From positions 1,922,001 to 1,986,000 of the forward strand of contig NZ_CP032819.1 of NCBI RefSeq assembly GCF_003991565.1: DNA of 64,000 bases, given 5' to 3'. This document shows, piece after piece, positions 17,441-27,442 of the stretch; within the stretch, counting starts at the first letter, position 1, and each line of letters begins with the position of its first letter. Source of the DNA: Butyricimonas faecalis. Lineage in GTDB: Bacteria; Bacteroidota; Bacteroidia; Bacteroidales; Marinifilaceae. Below the pieces are notes generated by a model, which did not search any database, had not been told where the DNA came from, and saw nothing but the letters and a program-made list of their open reading frames with translations. Both the position numbers and the translations under genes were made by a program.

Positions 17441-18574
17441 ATGACGAAAATGATGATGAAAGAATTAAATAAATTAATTGTAAAAGATATCTTTAATTGC
17501 TTATCGGAAGAAGATGCCGAGAGATTACGAGTTTTGCGTATCGAATGGCATATTGACGACAAGGCTTACGAGCGGTTAAAGGCCATGATCACGAGTCGAG
17601 ATGTTCATGAACGGATAGAGCATGCGAGACGCGAACCGAATAGATGGATCCGAATGGTGCGTTATGCAGCGGTGTTGATTCTACCGCTGTGTGTTGCTAT
17701 TTATCTTTTGTTGCACGAGGAAAGCAACCCGCAATCGCAACTAATGGCACGAAGCCAGGTAGAGGATAAATTACCTATCCCGATACGGAAACAACCGACA
17801 TTGGTGTTGGATGATGGTTCTGTGTTGCAACTTCATCGTGCAAATGAAGAACGGGAGGTGACGTCTAACGCGATAACGAATGGTAACGAGTTGATTTATT
17901 CGAAAAAAGACAAAACGGCGGAAGGTGAAGAAGTGGCATACAACACGGTGGTCACGCCCCAAGGAGGTGAGTATCATGTGGTGTTGGCCGATGGAACAAA
18001 AATTTGGTTTAATGAAGAGACTCGATTGAAGTTTCCGGTAGATTTTGTCGGAGAGGTGCGTGAGGTATTCTTAGATCGAGGTGAGATCTATCTGAATGTG
18101 GCAAAAGACGAGGAACACCCGTTTATCGTACACACGGAAAATGGAGACGTGCGGGTATTGGGCACGGAGTTTAACGTGAAGTGTTTGTCGGCAGACCGGA
18201 TGTTTACCACGTTGGTCAAGGGAAGCGTGCAAGTGAAGAGAGCGGATGCAGAAGTTTTGTTACACCCGAACCAGCAAGCGGAAGTAGGGAATGTGGTGAA
18301 CGTGATCACGGTGACGGACGTGGACGTGGAAGAGATTATTTGTTGGAAGGACAACATGTTCTTTTTTAAAGACGTGGAGTTGGAGACGATATTGGAAAAA
18401 TTGGCAGAATGGTATGGCTTCACTGTTTTTTATGAAAATGCAGAAGCAAAGCAGGAGAAATTTTTTGTACGTGTGGATAAATACGAGGAGGTGGATAAGA
18501 TTTTGGAAGTGATTTCGGAGGTCGGTAATGTCAAATTTAAAATTAAAGGAAAAGTAGTAACAGTGTATGAATAA
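17441..18574 (+). CDS. FecR-family anti-sigma factor
   Basis: A 377-residue single-pass inner-membrane protein. An N-terminal helical cytoplasmic part (1-70) would bind an ECF sigma factor, one membrane helix (about 75-92) follows, then a FecR periplasmic domain beginning near TPQGGEYHVVLADGTKIWFN and a C-terminal DUF4974/STN-like domain (FFFKDVELETILEKLAEWY). It relays a signal from the STN domain of the adjacent SusC. Unusually, no sigma gene precedes it; the nearest is at 27443, beyond the module. Two short hairpins separate it from susC. Confidence 0.88.
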   Translation: MTKMMMKELNKLIVKDIFNCLSEEDAERLRVLRIEWHIDDKAYERLKAMITSRDVHERIEHARREPNRWIRMVRYAAVLILPLCVAIYLLLHEESNPQSQLMARSQVEDKLPIPIRKQPTLVLDDGSVLQLHRANEEREVTSNAITNGNELIYSKKDKTAEGEEVAYNTVVTPQGGEYHVVLADGTKIWFNEETRLKFPVDFVGEVREVFLDRGEIYLNVAKDEEHPFIVHTENGDVRVLGTEFNVKCLSADRMFTTLVKGSVQVKRADAEVLLHPNQQAEVGNVVNVITVTDVDVEEIICWKDNMFFFKDVELETILEKLAEWYGFTVFYENAEAKQEKFFVRVDKYEEVDKILEVISEVGNVKFKIKGKVVTVYE

Positions 18575-18579
18575 AGAAA

Positions 18580-18622
18580 GCGAGTGCTACCAACACTCGC
18601 CTCTCTATGCCGAAAAGGCATA
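18580..18622 (+). other. Two tandem hairpins between fecR and susC (first module)
   Basis: A 7-bp GC-rich stem (18580-18586 with 18594-18600) is followed by a 6-bp stem with a GAAAA loop (18606-18611 with 18617-18622). There is no T-run, so these look like mRNA processing or stability elements rather than terminators. The second module has two hairpins at the same place. Confidence 0.6.
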
Positions 18623-18648
18623 AATGTTAAATTCTAAAAGATAAATGT

Positions 18649-21600
18649 ATGAAAAAATGTTTGATTACAGGGGGTAATCATGTAAAAAAAATCCCCCTCT
18701 TAGGGTTGTTATGCCTTTGGATTTTGTATTTGAGTTGTCCGGTTTACGCTCAAAGTGAGGAGGCAAATGTGAATATCGATGTAAAAGATGCCGCAGTTAA
18801 AGAGGTTTTGGAGGTGCTGAAGAAACATAATTATCGCTTGGTGTATTCAACGGCGGTGATTGAGGCCTGTAAGAAAAAAGTGACGTTGAAGATGAAGGGG
18901 GCAACTCCATCGCAAGTGCTTGATGAAGCATTTAAAGGCACAAATTTGGTTTATAAAATAACCGGGAATTTGATCACGATTAAAGAGGTGAAAAAAGATG
19001 AAACTCTTGTGGCAAAGGGCGTGGTGAAAGATGAAAAGGGAGAGCCAATGCCGGGAGTGTCCGTGATTATCAAAGGTACGGTGACCGGTACATCTACCGA
19101 TACGAAGGGTAATTTCCAGATCCGGGTGCCGGAAAATAGTATTTTGCTTTTCTCATTTTTGGGCATGGAGAGCGAATCTTTGCTTTGCGATTCGGAAGAT
19201 CCGGTAACGATTGTCATGAAAGAGCGGGTGAACGAGATGGACGAAGTGTTGATTACCGGATACCAGATATTTAAAAAGAGAGAGTTGACATCGTCTATCG
19301 TGTCATTGGGTGCGGAAGATATTATTGAACCGGTAGGTTCGTCACTCGACCAGATGTTGCAGGGGAAGGTGCCGGGGATGTCTGTTATGCAAATGACCTC
19401 CACGGTGGGTGCGGCCCCGAAAATTCGTATTCGCGGTTCTTCCACGATTATTGGTAACCGGGAGCCGTTGTGGGTGCTGGACGGTATCGTGCTGAGCGAT
19501 CCCGTGAAACTGGATCCGACGGAATTGAATAGCATGGACCGCGTGAATTTGATCGGTAATGCTATTTCCGGGTTGAATCCCGAGGATATAGAACGTATTG
19601 ATGTTTTGAAAGACGCTTCGGCAACGGCACTTTACGGATCGAAGGCGGCTAACGGTGTGATTGTGATCACAACGAAACGCGGAAAAGTGGGAGCTCCTTC
19701 CATTCGTTTCAGTACTTCGATGAGTTTTATGGAGAGACCTAGTTACAATAAGCAATTTCGGATGAATTCGAAGGAGAGGATCGAAGTGTCGGAAGAGATT
19801 CAAAACCGGGGATTGCAATTTGACGGTTTCTCTCCGAGTGATGTCGGATATGAAGGTGCGCTATATCGTTTGTGGGATGGGCAGATCACGATGAACGAGT
19901 TTTACCGGGAGGTGAAAAAAATGAAAGAAGAGAACACGGATTGGTACGATTTGTTGTTCCGCAATTCGTTTAGCCAATCCTACACGTTGTCGGCATCCGG
20001 AGGAACGGACCGGGCTGACTACTATTTCTCGGTGGGATATTCTAATCAACAGGGTTCTCAGTTACAAGAACAAGGGGAGCGTTTTAGTTTCATGACGAAC
20101 TTGGGATTCAAGTTTTCAGAACGCTTGCGGGCAACGGTCAACATGGCTGCCAGTATTAATCGGACCGATCGTCCCACGGTGGATTTGAACGAGTACGCTT
20201 ACACGACATCCCGGGCCATACCGGCTTATAATGAAGATGGTTCTTACTATTTCTACGGGAAGGAGCCTGCCACGAATTTAGGAGGAGCGGTTGTTTTGAA
20301 TTACAATGTATTTAACGAGTTGGCACATTCCGGTTCTACGCAAACCGTGCGTTCCATAAATACGCACGTGGATGTGAGTTATGCCGCTGCTCCGTGGTTG
20401 AATTTGGACCTTACCTTGTCGTACAACACGAGTTCCACGTTGGCAGAAACGTCCTATGGCGAACGTAGTTTTAAAGTGAGCACTTATCGCAACACCCCCT
20501 ACGGTTTTGACCGTAGTTCGCTGTCAGATTCCCAATTGAAAAATTTGAGAGAGTACACTTGTTTGATTCCTTACGGTGGAATCCTGAACACGAGTAATGA
20601 TGGAAACGATGCTTACATGATTCGTGCTTCTTTCAATGCGAACAAGATGTTTAACGAGGTACACAGTTTTTCATTGACGGCCGGATTTGAGGCAACCAGT
20701 TCCAAATATAAAGGGTATGCCCGAGAGGATTGGGGATATTTGCCCGAACGAGGAAAGAAGTTCGTGACTTTGGAAAATTTGTCGGATTGGCCCGCAGCCA
20801 TTTTGGCTATGCAAGGATTGAAGACATCGGTATCTGATAACACGTCTAATTTTATCTCGTATTATGCTTCTTTTTCTTACGGTTTCCGTGGGAAATACTT
20901 TTTGTCGGCCAACGTGCGCGGTGACGGTTCCAATAAATTAGGTGAGACGGCCCGCTTTTTACCGATATGGTCTTTCTCGGGAAGATGGAATATCACGGAT
21001 GAAAATTTTATGCTTCCGTTAGAAAACGTGTTGAGTAATTTGGACGTTCGCGGATCTTATGGTATTCAAGCACAAGTGACGGATGCACACAATCCCAATT
21101 TGATTATATCATTGGGTTCCTTGCACGCGAATTCCGAGCAATATGCAGCCACCGTCTCTTCCTTGCCGAACTTGGATTTGAAGTGGGAGAAAACAAATAG
21201 CTTTAATCTTGGGGTTGATTTTGATTTATTCAAAGGAGTTTTATACGGTTCTTTTGATTATTACCATCGGAAGAGTAAGGATCAATTGATGACGGTTGAG
21301 ATTGAATCTACAAACGGAGGCAAGGTTGTGATGATTAATGGAGGAAACTTGATTAATAAAGGATGGGAATTGTCCCTCGCTTTTAGTCCGATAAAGACCA
21401 AAGACATCGCCTTGGATTTATCTTTTAACACGGGAAAAAATTATAACAGCGTTTCGAATATCGTGAATAGAACGGAAACGTATAGTGATTATTTAAGTGG
21501 TTCCATCGTAAAGAACGGGTACGCGTTGAATTCATTCTATTCTTATCAGTTTGATGGATTGGATAGTTCCGGGCGTCCGAAGTTTAAGGGACTGAAAGAT

Positions 21601-22248
21601 TATGACGAAGAGGGGAATGTGATTATATCGAATAAAGAAGAGGCTTTGGCATCCGCGTTGAAGTATAGCGGAAAGCGGGAAGCAGATTTCTCCGGAGGTT
21701 TTTCACTGTCTTTCCGTTATAAACGAATGATGTTGTCGTCTAGGTTCTCATTGTCGTTGGGAAATAAGATTCGGTTAAATGATTTGTATGACGGTGATAG
21801 TTTCAAACTGCCTTATCCGGCACAAAACATGAGTTCCGAATTCGTTGATCGCTGGCAAAAGCCGGGTGACGAAGAGCATACCAATATTCCGGCGCTGTCG
21901 GATGAATTTCTTACGATAGCGGGCATGAACCCGGACAATAAAGGAAACGTGATGAATGCATCGTCTACGGTTGCTTATAGCTATTGGCAGATGTATAATG
22001 ACAGCGACTTGCGTGTGGTTTCAGGTAACTTTTTGCGTTGTACGGGGCTCTCTTTTTCATACTCGTTGTCAGATCATATTGTACGGAAATTATTCATGAA
22101 GAGTGCTTCTTTGAGTTTGGGTGTAACGAATCCTTTTGTGATAAAATCTAAAAAACTAAAAGGACGCGATCCCGAGCAAGTAACGTTGGGTTCGGGTACG
22201 ATACCTCCTCAGCAATCGTACTCTTTGATGTTGAATTTAACTTTTTAA
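18649..22248 (+). CDS. SusC/RagA-type TonB-dependent outer-membrane transporter with STN domain
   Basis: A 1199-residue TonB-dependent receptor. The order is a signal peptide ending CPVYAQ, an STN signalling domain (about 40-115, VNIDVKDAAVKEVLEVL), a carboxypeptidase-regulatory-like domain (GEPMPGVSVIIKGTVTGTST), a plug (RIRGSSTIIGNREPLWVLDG, DASATALYGSKAANGVI) and a long C-terminal barrel ending in an aromatic strand. The STN domain and upstream FecR indicate trans-envelope signalling. It partners the SusD immediately downstream. The cargo is unknown; the linked protease points to peptides rather than sugars. Confidence 0.93.
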   Translation: MKKCLITGGNHVKKIPLLGLLCLWILYLSCPVYAQSEEANVNIDVKDAAVKEVLEVLKKHNYRLVYSTAVIEACKKKVTLKMKGATPSQVLDEAFKGTNLVYKITGNLITIKEVKKDETLVAKGVVKDEKGEPMPGVSVIIKGTVTGTSTDTKGNFQIRVPENSILLFSFLGMESESLLCDSEDPVTIVMKERVNEMDEVLITGYQIFKKRELTSSIVSLGAEDIIEPVGSSLDQMLQGKVPGMSVMQMTSTVGAAPKIRIRGSSTIIGNREPLWVLDGIVLSDPVKLDPTELNSMDRVNLIGNAISGLNPEDIERIDVLKDASATALYGSKAANGVIVITTKRGKVGAPSIRFSTSMSFMERPSYNKQFRMNSKERIEVSEEIQNRGLQFDGFSPSDVGYEGALYRLWDGQITMNEFYREVKKMKEENTDWYDLLFRNSFSQSYTLSASGGTDRADYYFSVGYSNQQGSQLQEQGERFSFMTNLGFKFSERLRATVNMAASINRTDRPTVDLNEYAYTTSRAIPAYNEDGSYYFYGKEPATNLGGAVVLNYNVFNELAHSGSTQTVRSINTHVDVSYAAAPWLNLDLTLSYNTSSTLAETSYGERSFKVSTYRNTPYGFDRSSLSDSQLKNLREYTCLIPYGGILNTSNDGNDAYMIRASFNANKMFNEVHSFSLTAGFEATSSKYKGYAREDWGYLPERGKKFVTLENLSDWPAAILAMQGLKTSVSDNTSNFISYYASFSYGFRGKYFLSANVRGDGSNKLGETARFLPIWSFSGRWNITDENFMLPLENVLSNLDVRGSYGIQAQVTDAHNPNLIISLGSLHANSEQYAATVSSLPNLDLKWEKTNSFNLGVDFDLFKGVLYGSFDYYHRKSKDQLMTVEIESTNGGKVVMINGGNLINKGWELSLAFSPIKTKDIALDLSFNTGKNYNSVSNIVNRTETYSDYLSGSIVKNGYALNSFYSYQFDGLDSSGRPKFKGLKDYDEEGNVIISNKEEALASALKYSGKREADFSGGFSLSFRYKRMMLSSRFSLSLGNKIRLNDLYDGDSFKLPYPAQNMSSEFVDRWQKPGDEEHTNIPALSDEFLTIAGMNPDNKGNVMNASSTVAYSYWQMYNDSDLRVVSGNFLRCTGLSFSYSLSDHIVRKLFMKSASLSLGVTNPFVIKSKKLKGRDPEQVTLGSGTIPPQQSYSLMLNLTF

Positions 22249-22260
22249 ATCGGTGAAGTC

Positions 22261-23709
22261 ATGAAGATATATAAATATATATTGCCATTGCTTTTGTTCC
22301 TTGGCGGATGCAGTGATTTTTTGGATTACAAAGACAAGGATAAGGTGATACCTTCTAATTTGGATGAATACAACGAATTGGTGTTTGGTGAATTAATCGC
22401 TAAATCATCGGAGGCTGTTTGTTACAATATCATGATCATGAGTGACGATGTGGGGAGTATGGTGAATGGAAATGAACGAGATTATCGGGATGATTATTTG
22501 AGCTGGTATAATTGGGCAAAAGAGCCTCAGATGAAAAAGAACGGGGATGAGTTGATTGATCCGGCATGGGAATTTTTCTATCATAAAATATTAATATGCA
22601 ATATGATAGAAGAGAAGGTGAATGAATTTGAAGACGATGCCGAAGGCATGAAATTTCGGTTATTAGGAGAAGTGCAGGCCATACGGGCGATGTCGTATTG
22701 GTATTTGATAAACATGTATGGAGAACCCTGGCGTAGCGAAGAACAAGCCAAAACGGCGATGGGAGTTCCTGTAAACACGGAGACAAGTATTGTGGACAAG
22801 ACCTACGTGCGCGAAACGTTGGCCAAGAATTACGAGTTGATCGAGGCGGATTTGAAAAGCGCGTTAAACAATTTGGGAAAAGGACAAGTTATGAAAACGG
22901 TTTTCCGTCCCAACAAGGAGGTGATTCGCCTATTTTTGTCAAGGATTTACTTGGAACAAAAGCGTTTTGACGAGGTGATAACGGTTTGCAGTGATTTGTT
23001 GGAGGAAACGTCAAAATCGGTGATGACGTTGGAGCGGTTGAGGATAAATTATGACAATTGGACCAGCTATGACCCGATTATTTCAAGAGATGCAACCAAT
23101 TTACTTTTCTCGTGGTGGAACAGGGGTGCCGTGGCAGGTTTTAACGTGACGGAATATTCGGTAGGAAAATTCTGTGTTTCTCCTGATCTAATGGCTATTG
23201 CCACTGAAAATTCAAACGATATTCGAGGAAATAGTTACACGTTTTGGAATTATAACGGAACGGAGTTATACAAATACAAGTCGGATTATTCCAAATGTTT
23301 CGGTATGAACTATCGTATAGAGGAGGTTTATTTCAACCGGGCCGAGGCTTATCTTAACACCAATCAACGAGATTTGGCCATGGCGGACTTAACGGAAGTC
23401 TACAAGCAACGCATCATGAACGAGGCGAACCCCAAACTGGAGGCTGCCAGCGATGAAGAGGCGGTGAAAATTTTCAGAAAAGAGAAACGTAAAGAGTTTT
23501 GTTTCGAAGATATTCGCTGGTTCGATATCCGGCGTTGGGGATTGGCTGTTGAACATGTGTATCAAAATATAAATAACAAGGAAGTTTACGAAACCTATGT
23601 TTTAGAGGCTGAAAGTCCCAATTATGTGTTGTCATTACCGATGGATCTTCAACGAAGAAACGATAAAATCGAGCAAGCTCAACGAGTAGAAACTATTGTA
23701 AAAAATTAA
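22261..23709 (+). CDS. SusD/RagB-family outer-membrane lipoprotein
   Basis: A 482-residue surface lipoprotein (lipobox LFLGGC) that caps the SusC barrel and captures substrate. SusD/RagB features include the N-terminal DFLDYKDKD segment, the helical TPR-like region with EVQAIRAMSYWYLINMYGEPW and the C-terminal RKEKRKEFCFEDIRWFDIRRWG motif. It follows susC by 12 bp and precedes a lipoprotein gene, giving one operon. Substrate is not predictable. Confidence 0.93.
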   Translation: MKIYKYILPLLLFLGGCSDFLDYKDKDKVIPSNLDEYNELVFGELIAKSSEAVCYNIMIMSDDVGSMVNGNERDYRDDYLSWYNWAKEPQMKKNGDELIDPAWEFFYHKILICNMIEEKVNEFEDDAEGMKFRLLGEVQAIRAMSYWYLINMYGEPWRSEEQAKTAMGVPVNTETSIVDKTYVRETLAKNYELIEADLKSALNNLGKGQVMKTVFRPNKEVIRLFLSRIYLEQKRFDEVITVCSDLLEETSKSVMTLERLRINYDNWTSYDPIISRDATNLLFSWWNRGAVAGFNVTEYSVGKFCVSPDLMAIATENSNDIRGNSYTFWNYNGTELYKYKSDYSKCFGMNYRIEEVYFNRAEAYLNTNQRDLAMADLTEVYKQRIMNEANPKLEAASDEEAVKIFRKEKRKEFCFEDIRWFDIRRWGLAVEHVYQNINNKEVYETYVLEAESPNYVLSLPMDLQRRNDKIEQAQRVETIVKN

Positions 23710-23718
23710 TGCCAGACC

Positions 23719-24630
23719 ATGATGAAAAAGTATATATTATTACTACTGATTGCCGGAGGATTGTTGGCGGGGTGTTTTAATGAAGATGATATTCATGTGG
23801 AAGAGCAATCTTATAAAAGAAAATACGATACCACCTCTACCGATCCGGTATGGAAATATGTATCGGAGTACTACTACAAGTATGGGAAACTTTTGATAAC
23901 GGATCCCGATAGTTCAGATTATCTGTTCAATTTTCAATGGAAAAATACGCTTTGGTTGAAGATGCCGGATCAGAGCCAGGAACATCTGTTGGCAGGGATA
24001 AAATTCTTTGAAGAGATGTTTAGCAACTCCTTTACGGATGAGTTCAAGAAAGAGTTTTTCCCGTATAGCATTATCCTGGCGGATTCCGTTGTCTTTACCG
24101 GAGGTTTTTCTAGTACAAAATGGGATCCGAAAACGATATACCCCGTTGAAACCCAAATATCTTTCTTGATCAGCGAACACACGTTGAATTTGAGCGAGAC
24201 AGAGAAACAAGACCTTTCTTTTAGCTGGCTGATGAAATTCTTGGTGGATTATTGTACTGATATTCGAGGAAAAGGATTGAATATTGATGATGCCTTTTAT
24301 TCAACCAGCAAGGAATATTACGGACGTTACAAGGATCCGGATGCCGTATTGCCTAAAGAGGAGTGGTATAAACGAGGTTTCTTGGCGATAAGCGATTCCG
24401 GTTATTATAGTGGCTGGTGGGGGGATCCTTACTGGTACACGGATTTCCCGTCTTACCCGGATACCGATTTATCTCTGTTTTTGAAAACGATGTGTACCAT
24501 GGATCATGATGAATTGTTGCAGCTTGTGGATGAATATCCTAAAGTTGCCATTCGTTACAACTGCGTGAAAAACGCATTGGAGGAGATCGGAATAGATTAT
24601 AGAAATATGGGATATAAAGCTAAAATTTGA
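23719..24630 (+). CDS. SusD-linked lipoprotein resembling the PF15890 zinc-peptidase family, without HExxH
   Basis: A 303-residue lipoprotein (lipobox GLLAGC). The position after SusD and the C-terminal pattern (RGFLAISDSGYY ... LSLFLKTMC ... VKNALEEIGID) resemble the putative zinc-binding metallopeptidase family PF15890, which often follows SusD. However no HExxH is present; the corresponding region reads FSWLMKFLVDYC. It is therefore probably a non-catalytic binding protein, or a distant family. The assignment is by pattern recognition; a profile search would be decisive. Confidence 0.55.
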   Translation: MMKKYILLLLIAGGLLAGCFNEDDIHVEEQSYKRKYDTTSTDPVWKYVSEYYYKYGKLLITDPDSSDYLFNFQWKNTLWLKMPDQSQEHLLAGIKFFEEMFSNSFTDEFKKEFFPYSIILADSVVFTGGFSSTKWDPKTIYPVETQISFLISEHTLNLSETEKQDLSFSWLMKFLVDYCTDIRGKGLNIDDAFYSTSKEYYGRYKDPDAVLPKEEWYKRGFLAISDSGYYSGWWGDPYWYTDFPSYPDTDLSLFLKTMCTMDHDELLQLVDEYPKVAIRYNCVKNALEEIGIDYRNMGYKAKI

Positions 24631-24652
24631 ATAATCATTAATTGTATGTTGT

Positions 24653-27205
24653 ATGAATAGAGTATTGTATATTGTTATTTTACTGTGTTTTAGTGCTACT
24701 TGTACGTATGCTGCTGATGGTGCATGGGGGAAGAAGAAAAAGAAAAAAGCGGCAACCGAGAAAACGGTATCAAACGATTCCCTTTCCAAGTCGGCTTCCG
24801 AAAGTGAATACGACAAATTCATGAAAGAGGCTACGGTGAAAGAAGGAATGTTTAACGTGATCAAGAAAAAGGATAAAATTTATTTGGAGATTCCGAAAAA
24901 ATTGATGAGCCGCGATTTCTTGATCAGTTCTCGTGTTTCTTCCACTAGTCGTACGTGGCAAATCGATCCGGGAACCATTAATAGGACACCGTTGTTGATT
25001 ACTTTCTCATGTGATGAGAATAAAGTGTACATGCATTTCCCTCATTTGCACTACGTGTGCAAGCCCTCTTCGGAGATGTACGAAGCCCATAAAAGACATA
25101 GTAATCCTCCTATTTGGAAGTCGTTTAAGATCGAGGTGATGTCGAAAGATTCATCCAGTTGCGTGATTGATGCTACCTCGTTATTTTTATCATCGATAGC
25201 CGAATTTTCTCCTTTTCCCGATCTTCCGGCAGAAGTGAGAATGCTTGTTCCTTTTGGCGGGACCTTTCAGAGTGATCGTTCTCGGATCGAGGACTTCAAG
25301 GCATTCGAGGATAATATCATCGTGAAAAGCATGATGACCTATACAACAGACAAAGAGGGGCCCTTGACCACGATAGAAGCGCGCAATATTGTGATTTTGC
25401 CAGAAACTCCCATGGTGCCCAGGTATGCAGATGAAAGGGTCGGTTTCTTTGAAGAGATCCGCTTCTTGTTTGACGAGCATCACGATCGGCTGCAGACGTA
25501 TGGAATAATTAATCGTTGGAACCTGCAACCGAAGGATATGGATAAGTATTTGGCCGGGGAATTGGTGGAGCCGGTAAAACCGATTGTATGGTATGTCGAT
25601 CCGGCTATCCCGGAAAAATGGAGGAAGTATGTGAAGTTGGGAATCGCCGATTGGAATATTGCTTTTGAAGCGATTGGTTTTAAAAATGCGATTGTTGTGA
25701 AAGATTATCCCACGGACGATCCGAATTTTGATCCGGACGACATTCATTACAATTGTTACCGCTTTGTGGCTTCTGCCCGGGAAAATTCAATGGGTCCGTC
25801 GTGGATTGATCCCCGTTCGGGAGAGATATTGTGCGGTGATGTAATTTCATGGTATGGCGTGGTTACTTTGCTGAACAAATGGAGAATGATTCAAACCGGT
25901 GCGGTCGATCCTTCCGTTCGTTGTCCCGTGATGACAGATGAAAATATGGGAGAGGCCATGCGCTACGTGGCAGCTCATGAGATCGGTCATACTTTGGGAT
26001 TAATGCATAATTTTGGGGCATCAGCCGCGTTTCCGGTAGAAAAGTTGAGAGATCCCGAATTTACTCAAAAATACGGGACAACACCGTCAATCATGGATTA
26101 TGCCAGATTTAACTACGTGGCTCAACCCGGAGATATGGAGAAAGGGGTTAAATTGACGCCCCCGCTTATTGGTGTGTATGACAAATTTGCCATTAAGTAT
26201 GGCTATCAAGTTCTTCCTAACGTGAAAGATCCTGAAGACGAGAAAGCCACCTTGAGAAGTTGGGTGAAAGAACAGATCGGGAACAAAATGTGTTTCTACG
26301 GGAAGCAGGTTTTTCAATTTAACTTCGACCCTCGTTCCATGGCAGAAGATTTGGGTGATGACGTGGTTAAAGCAAATACTTACGGTCTGAAAAATTTAAA
26401 ATACGTGACGGCCAATTTCACGGATTGGATGGCTGTAAACGATGAAGGTTACGCGGCTGTTGAAAGCACGTACAAGGAAATCATCAACCAATTCTTTCGT
26501 TTTATGAATCATGCCATGGTAAGTGTTGGGGGTATGTACATCAATCCAAAATATTATGGTGACCCGGAACCTCTTTACGAGTATGTTCCCAAGGCAAAAC
26601 AAATTGCCGCGTTGAAGTTCGTGCTGAAAAGTTTGAATGAATTTCAGGATTGGATTATAAATGATAAAATCACTGCTATAATCGGGCCGACGGCAAAACA
26701 TTATGTGGCACAAACTCAATTCTTTAATGAATTATTGACTCGTGAAGTATTGGGGCGTCTGCAAATCAACGAAGTGGATGGGAAAAATGTATTTACATTG
26801 GATGAGTACCTGGGAATTATTTTTGATGAGATGTTTTCTAAAAAAACGGGTTCATTGCAATTGGCAAATATGGCTTTCCAAAACTCGTTTGTGGAAAGTC
26901 TCTCCAAATTTATAGAGAAAGGAGAATTTTCACATGGGGGAAGTCGCTCGTTAAGAGAAGCTCATAACGAAACGACTTGCAGTTGTCACGCCTATTGTGA
27001 ATCTCATCGTAGCTTTGATGCTGTTAATCCGTTGAGTGAAATTGTGTTGTCCCCGCAAATTGATAAGAGTAATAAACGTCCCGTTGTGATGAAATATTTA
27101 CGAAAAACTTATCAAATGGCTAAAAATCGAATGAATGTGGGAAATGATAAGACGAGAGAACACTATCGATTACTTGTATTAAAATTGAACTATTTATTTG
27201 ATTAG
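24653..27205 (+). CDS. Zinc-dependent metalloprotease (DUF5117/DUF5118 family)
   Basis: An 850-residue exported protease. After a signal peptide (ending CTYAADG) and a Lys-rich low-complexity stretch come the DUF5118-like and DUF5117-like regions (ISSRVSSTSRTWQIDPG; IVWYVDPAIPEKWRKYVKLGI), then the metzincin-type zinc site HEIGHTLGLMH (His442, Glu443, His446, His452). A Met-turn-like PSIMDYARFNYV lies downstream. It is the last gene of the first SusCD operon, with a strong terminator after it. It probably cleaves protein or peptide in the periplasm or at the surface to feed the transporter. Confidence 0.88.
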   Translation: MNRVLYIVILLCFSATCTYAADGAWGKKKKKKAATEKTVSNDSLSKSASESEYDKFMKEATVKEGMFNVIKKKDKIYLEIPKKLMSRDFLISSRVSSTSRTWQIDPGTINRTPLLITFSCDENKVYMHFPHLHYVCKPSSEMYEAHKRHSNPPIWKSFKIEVMSKDSSSCVIDATSLFLSSIAEFSPFPDLPAEVRMLVPFGGTFQSDRSRIEDFKAFEDNIIVKSMMTYTTDKEGPLTTIEARNIVILPETPMVPRYADERVGFFEEIRFLFDEHHDRLQTYGIINRWNLQPKDMDKYLAGELVEPVKPIVWYVDPAIPEKWRKYVKLGIADWNIAFEAIGFKNAIVVKDYPTDDPNFDPDDIHYNCYRFVASARENSMGPSWIDPRSGEILCGDVISWYGVVTLLNKWRMIQTGAVDPSVRCPVMTDENMGEAMRYVAAHEIGHTLGLMHNFGASAAFPVEKLRDPEFTQKYGTTPSIMDYARFNYVAQPGDMEKGVKLTPPLIGVYDKFAIKYGYQVLPNVKDPEDEKATLRSWVKEQIGNKMCFYGKQVFQFNFDPRSMAEDLGDDVVKANTYGLKNLKYVTANFTDWMAVNDEGYAAVESTYKEIINQFFRFMNHAMVSVGGMYINPKYYGDPEPLYEYVPKAKQIAALKFVLKSLNEFQDWIINDKITAIIGPTAKHYVAQTQFFNELLTREVLGRLQINEVDGKNVFTLDEYLGIIFDEMFSKKTGSLQLANMAFQNSFVESLSKFIEKGEFSHGGSRSLREAHNETTCSCHAYCESHRSFDAVNPLSEIVLSPQIDKSNKRPVVMKYLRKTYQMAKNRMNVGNDKTREHYRLLVLKLNYLFD

Positions 27206-27257
27206 TTGGTTGCCTGATATTGAAAGGTTATTCAACAATAGATGTAATGTAAAATGC

Positions 27258-27296
27258 CTTCGGTCACGTCCATTCTGAACGTGACCGAAGTTTTTT
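27258..27296 (+). terminator. Rho-independent terminator of the first SusCD operon
   Basis: A perfect 12-bp stem (27258-27269 with 27279-27290), a 9-nt loop and six T (27291-27296), located 52 bp after the metalloprotease stop. Confidence 0.9.
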
Positions 27297-27339
27297 GTAT
27301 AACGGTTTAGGTATATTTTTAAAATTTGAATATAAGAAC

Positions 27340-27347
27340 TATATTTG
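27340..27347 (+). promoter_or_regulatory. Bacteroidetes -7 box for the sigma factor gene
   Basis: TATATTTG, an exact TAnnTTTG match, about 95 bp upstream of the sigma factor start. The sequence between has an AGAAGGAGA stretch but no earlier start codon with a long frame. Confidence 0.5.
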
Positions 27348-27442
27348 GAACAGTTTTTTAGAAGGAGAATGACCGTAAACTGAATAATCGAAGTCTAACT
27401 TTTTGGGGGAATGAAAACGGGAATGGCATGTGAACGGATGTT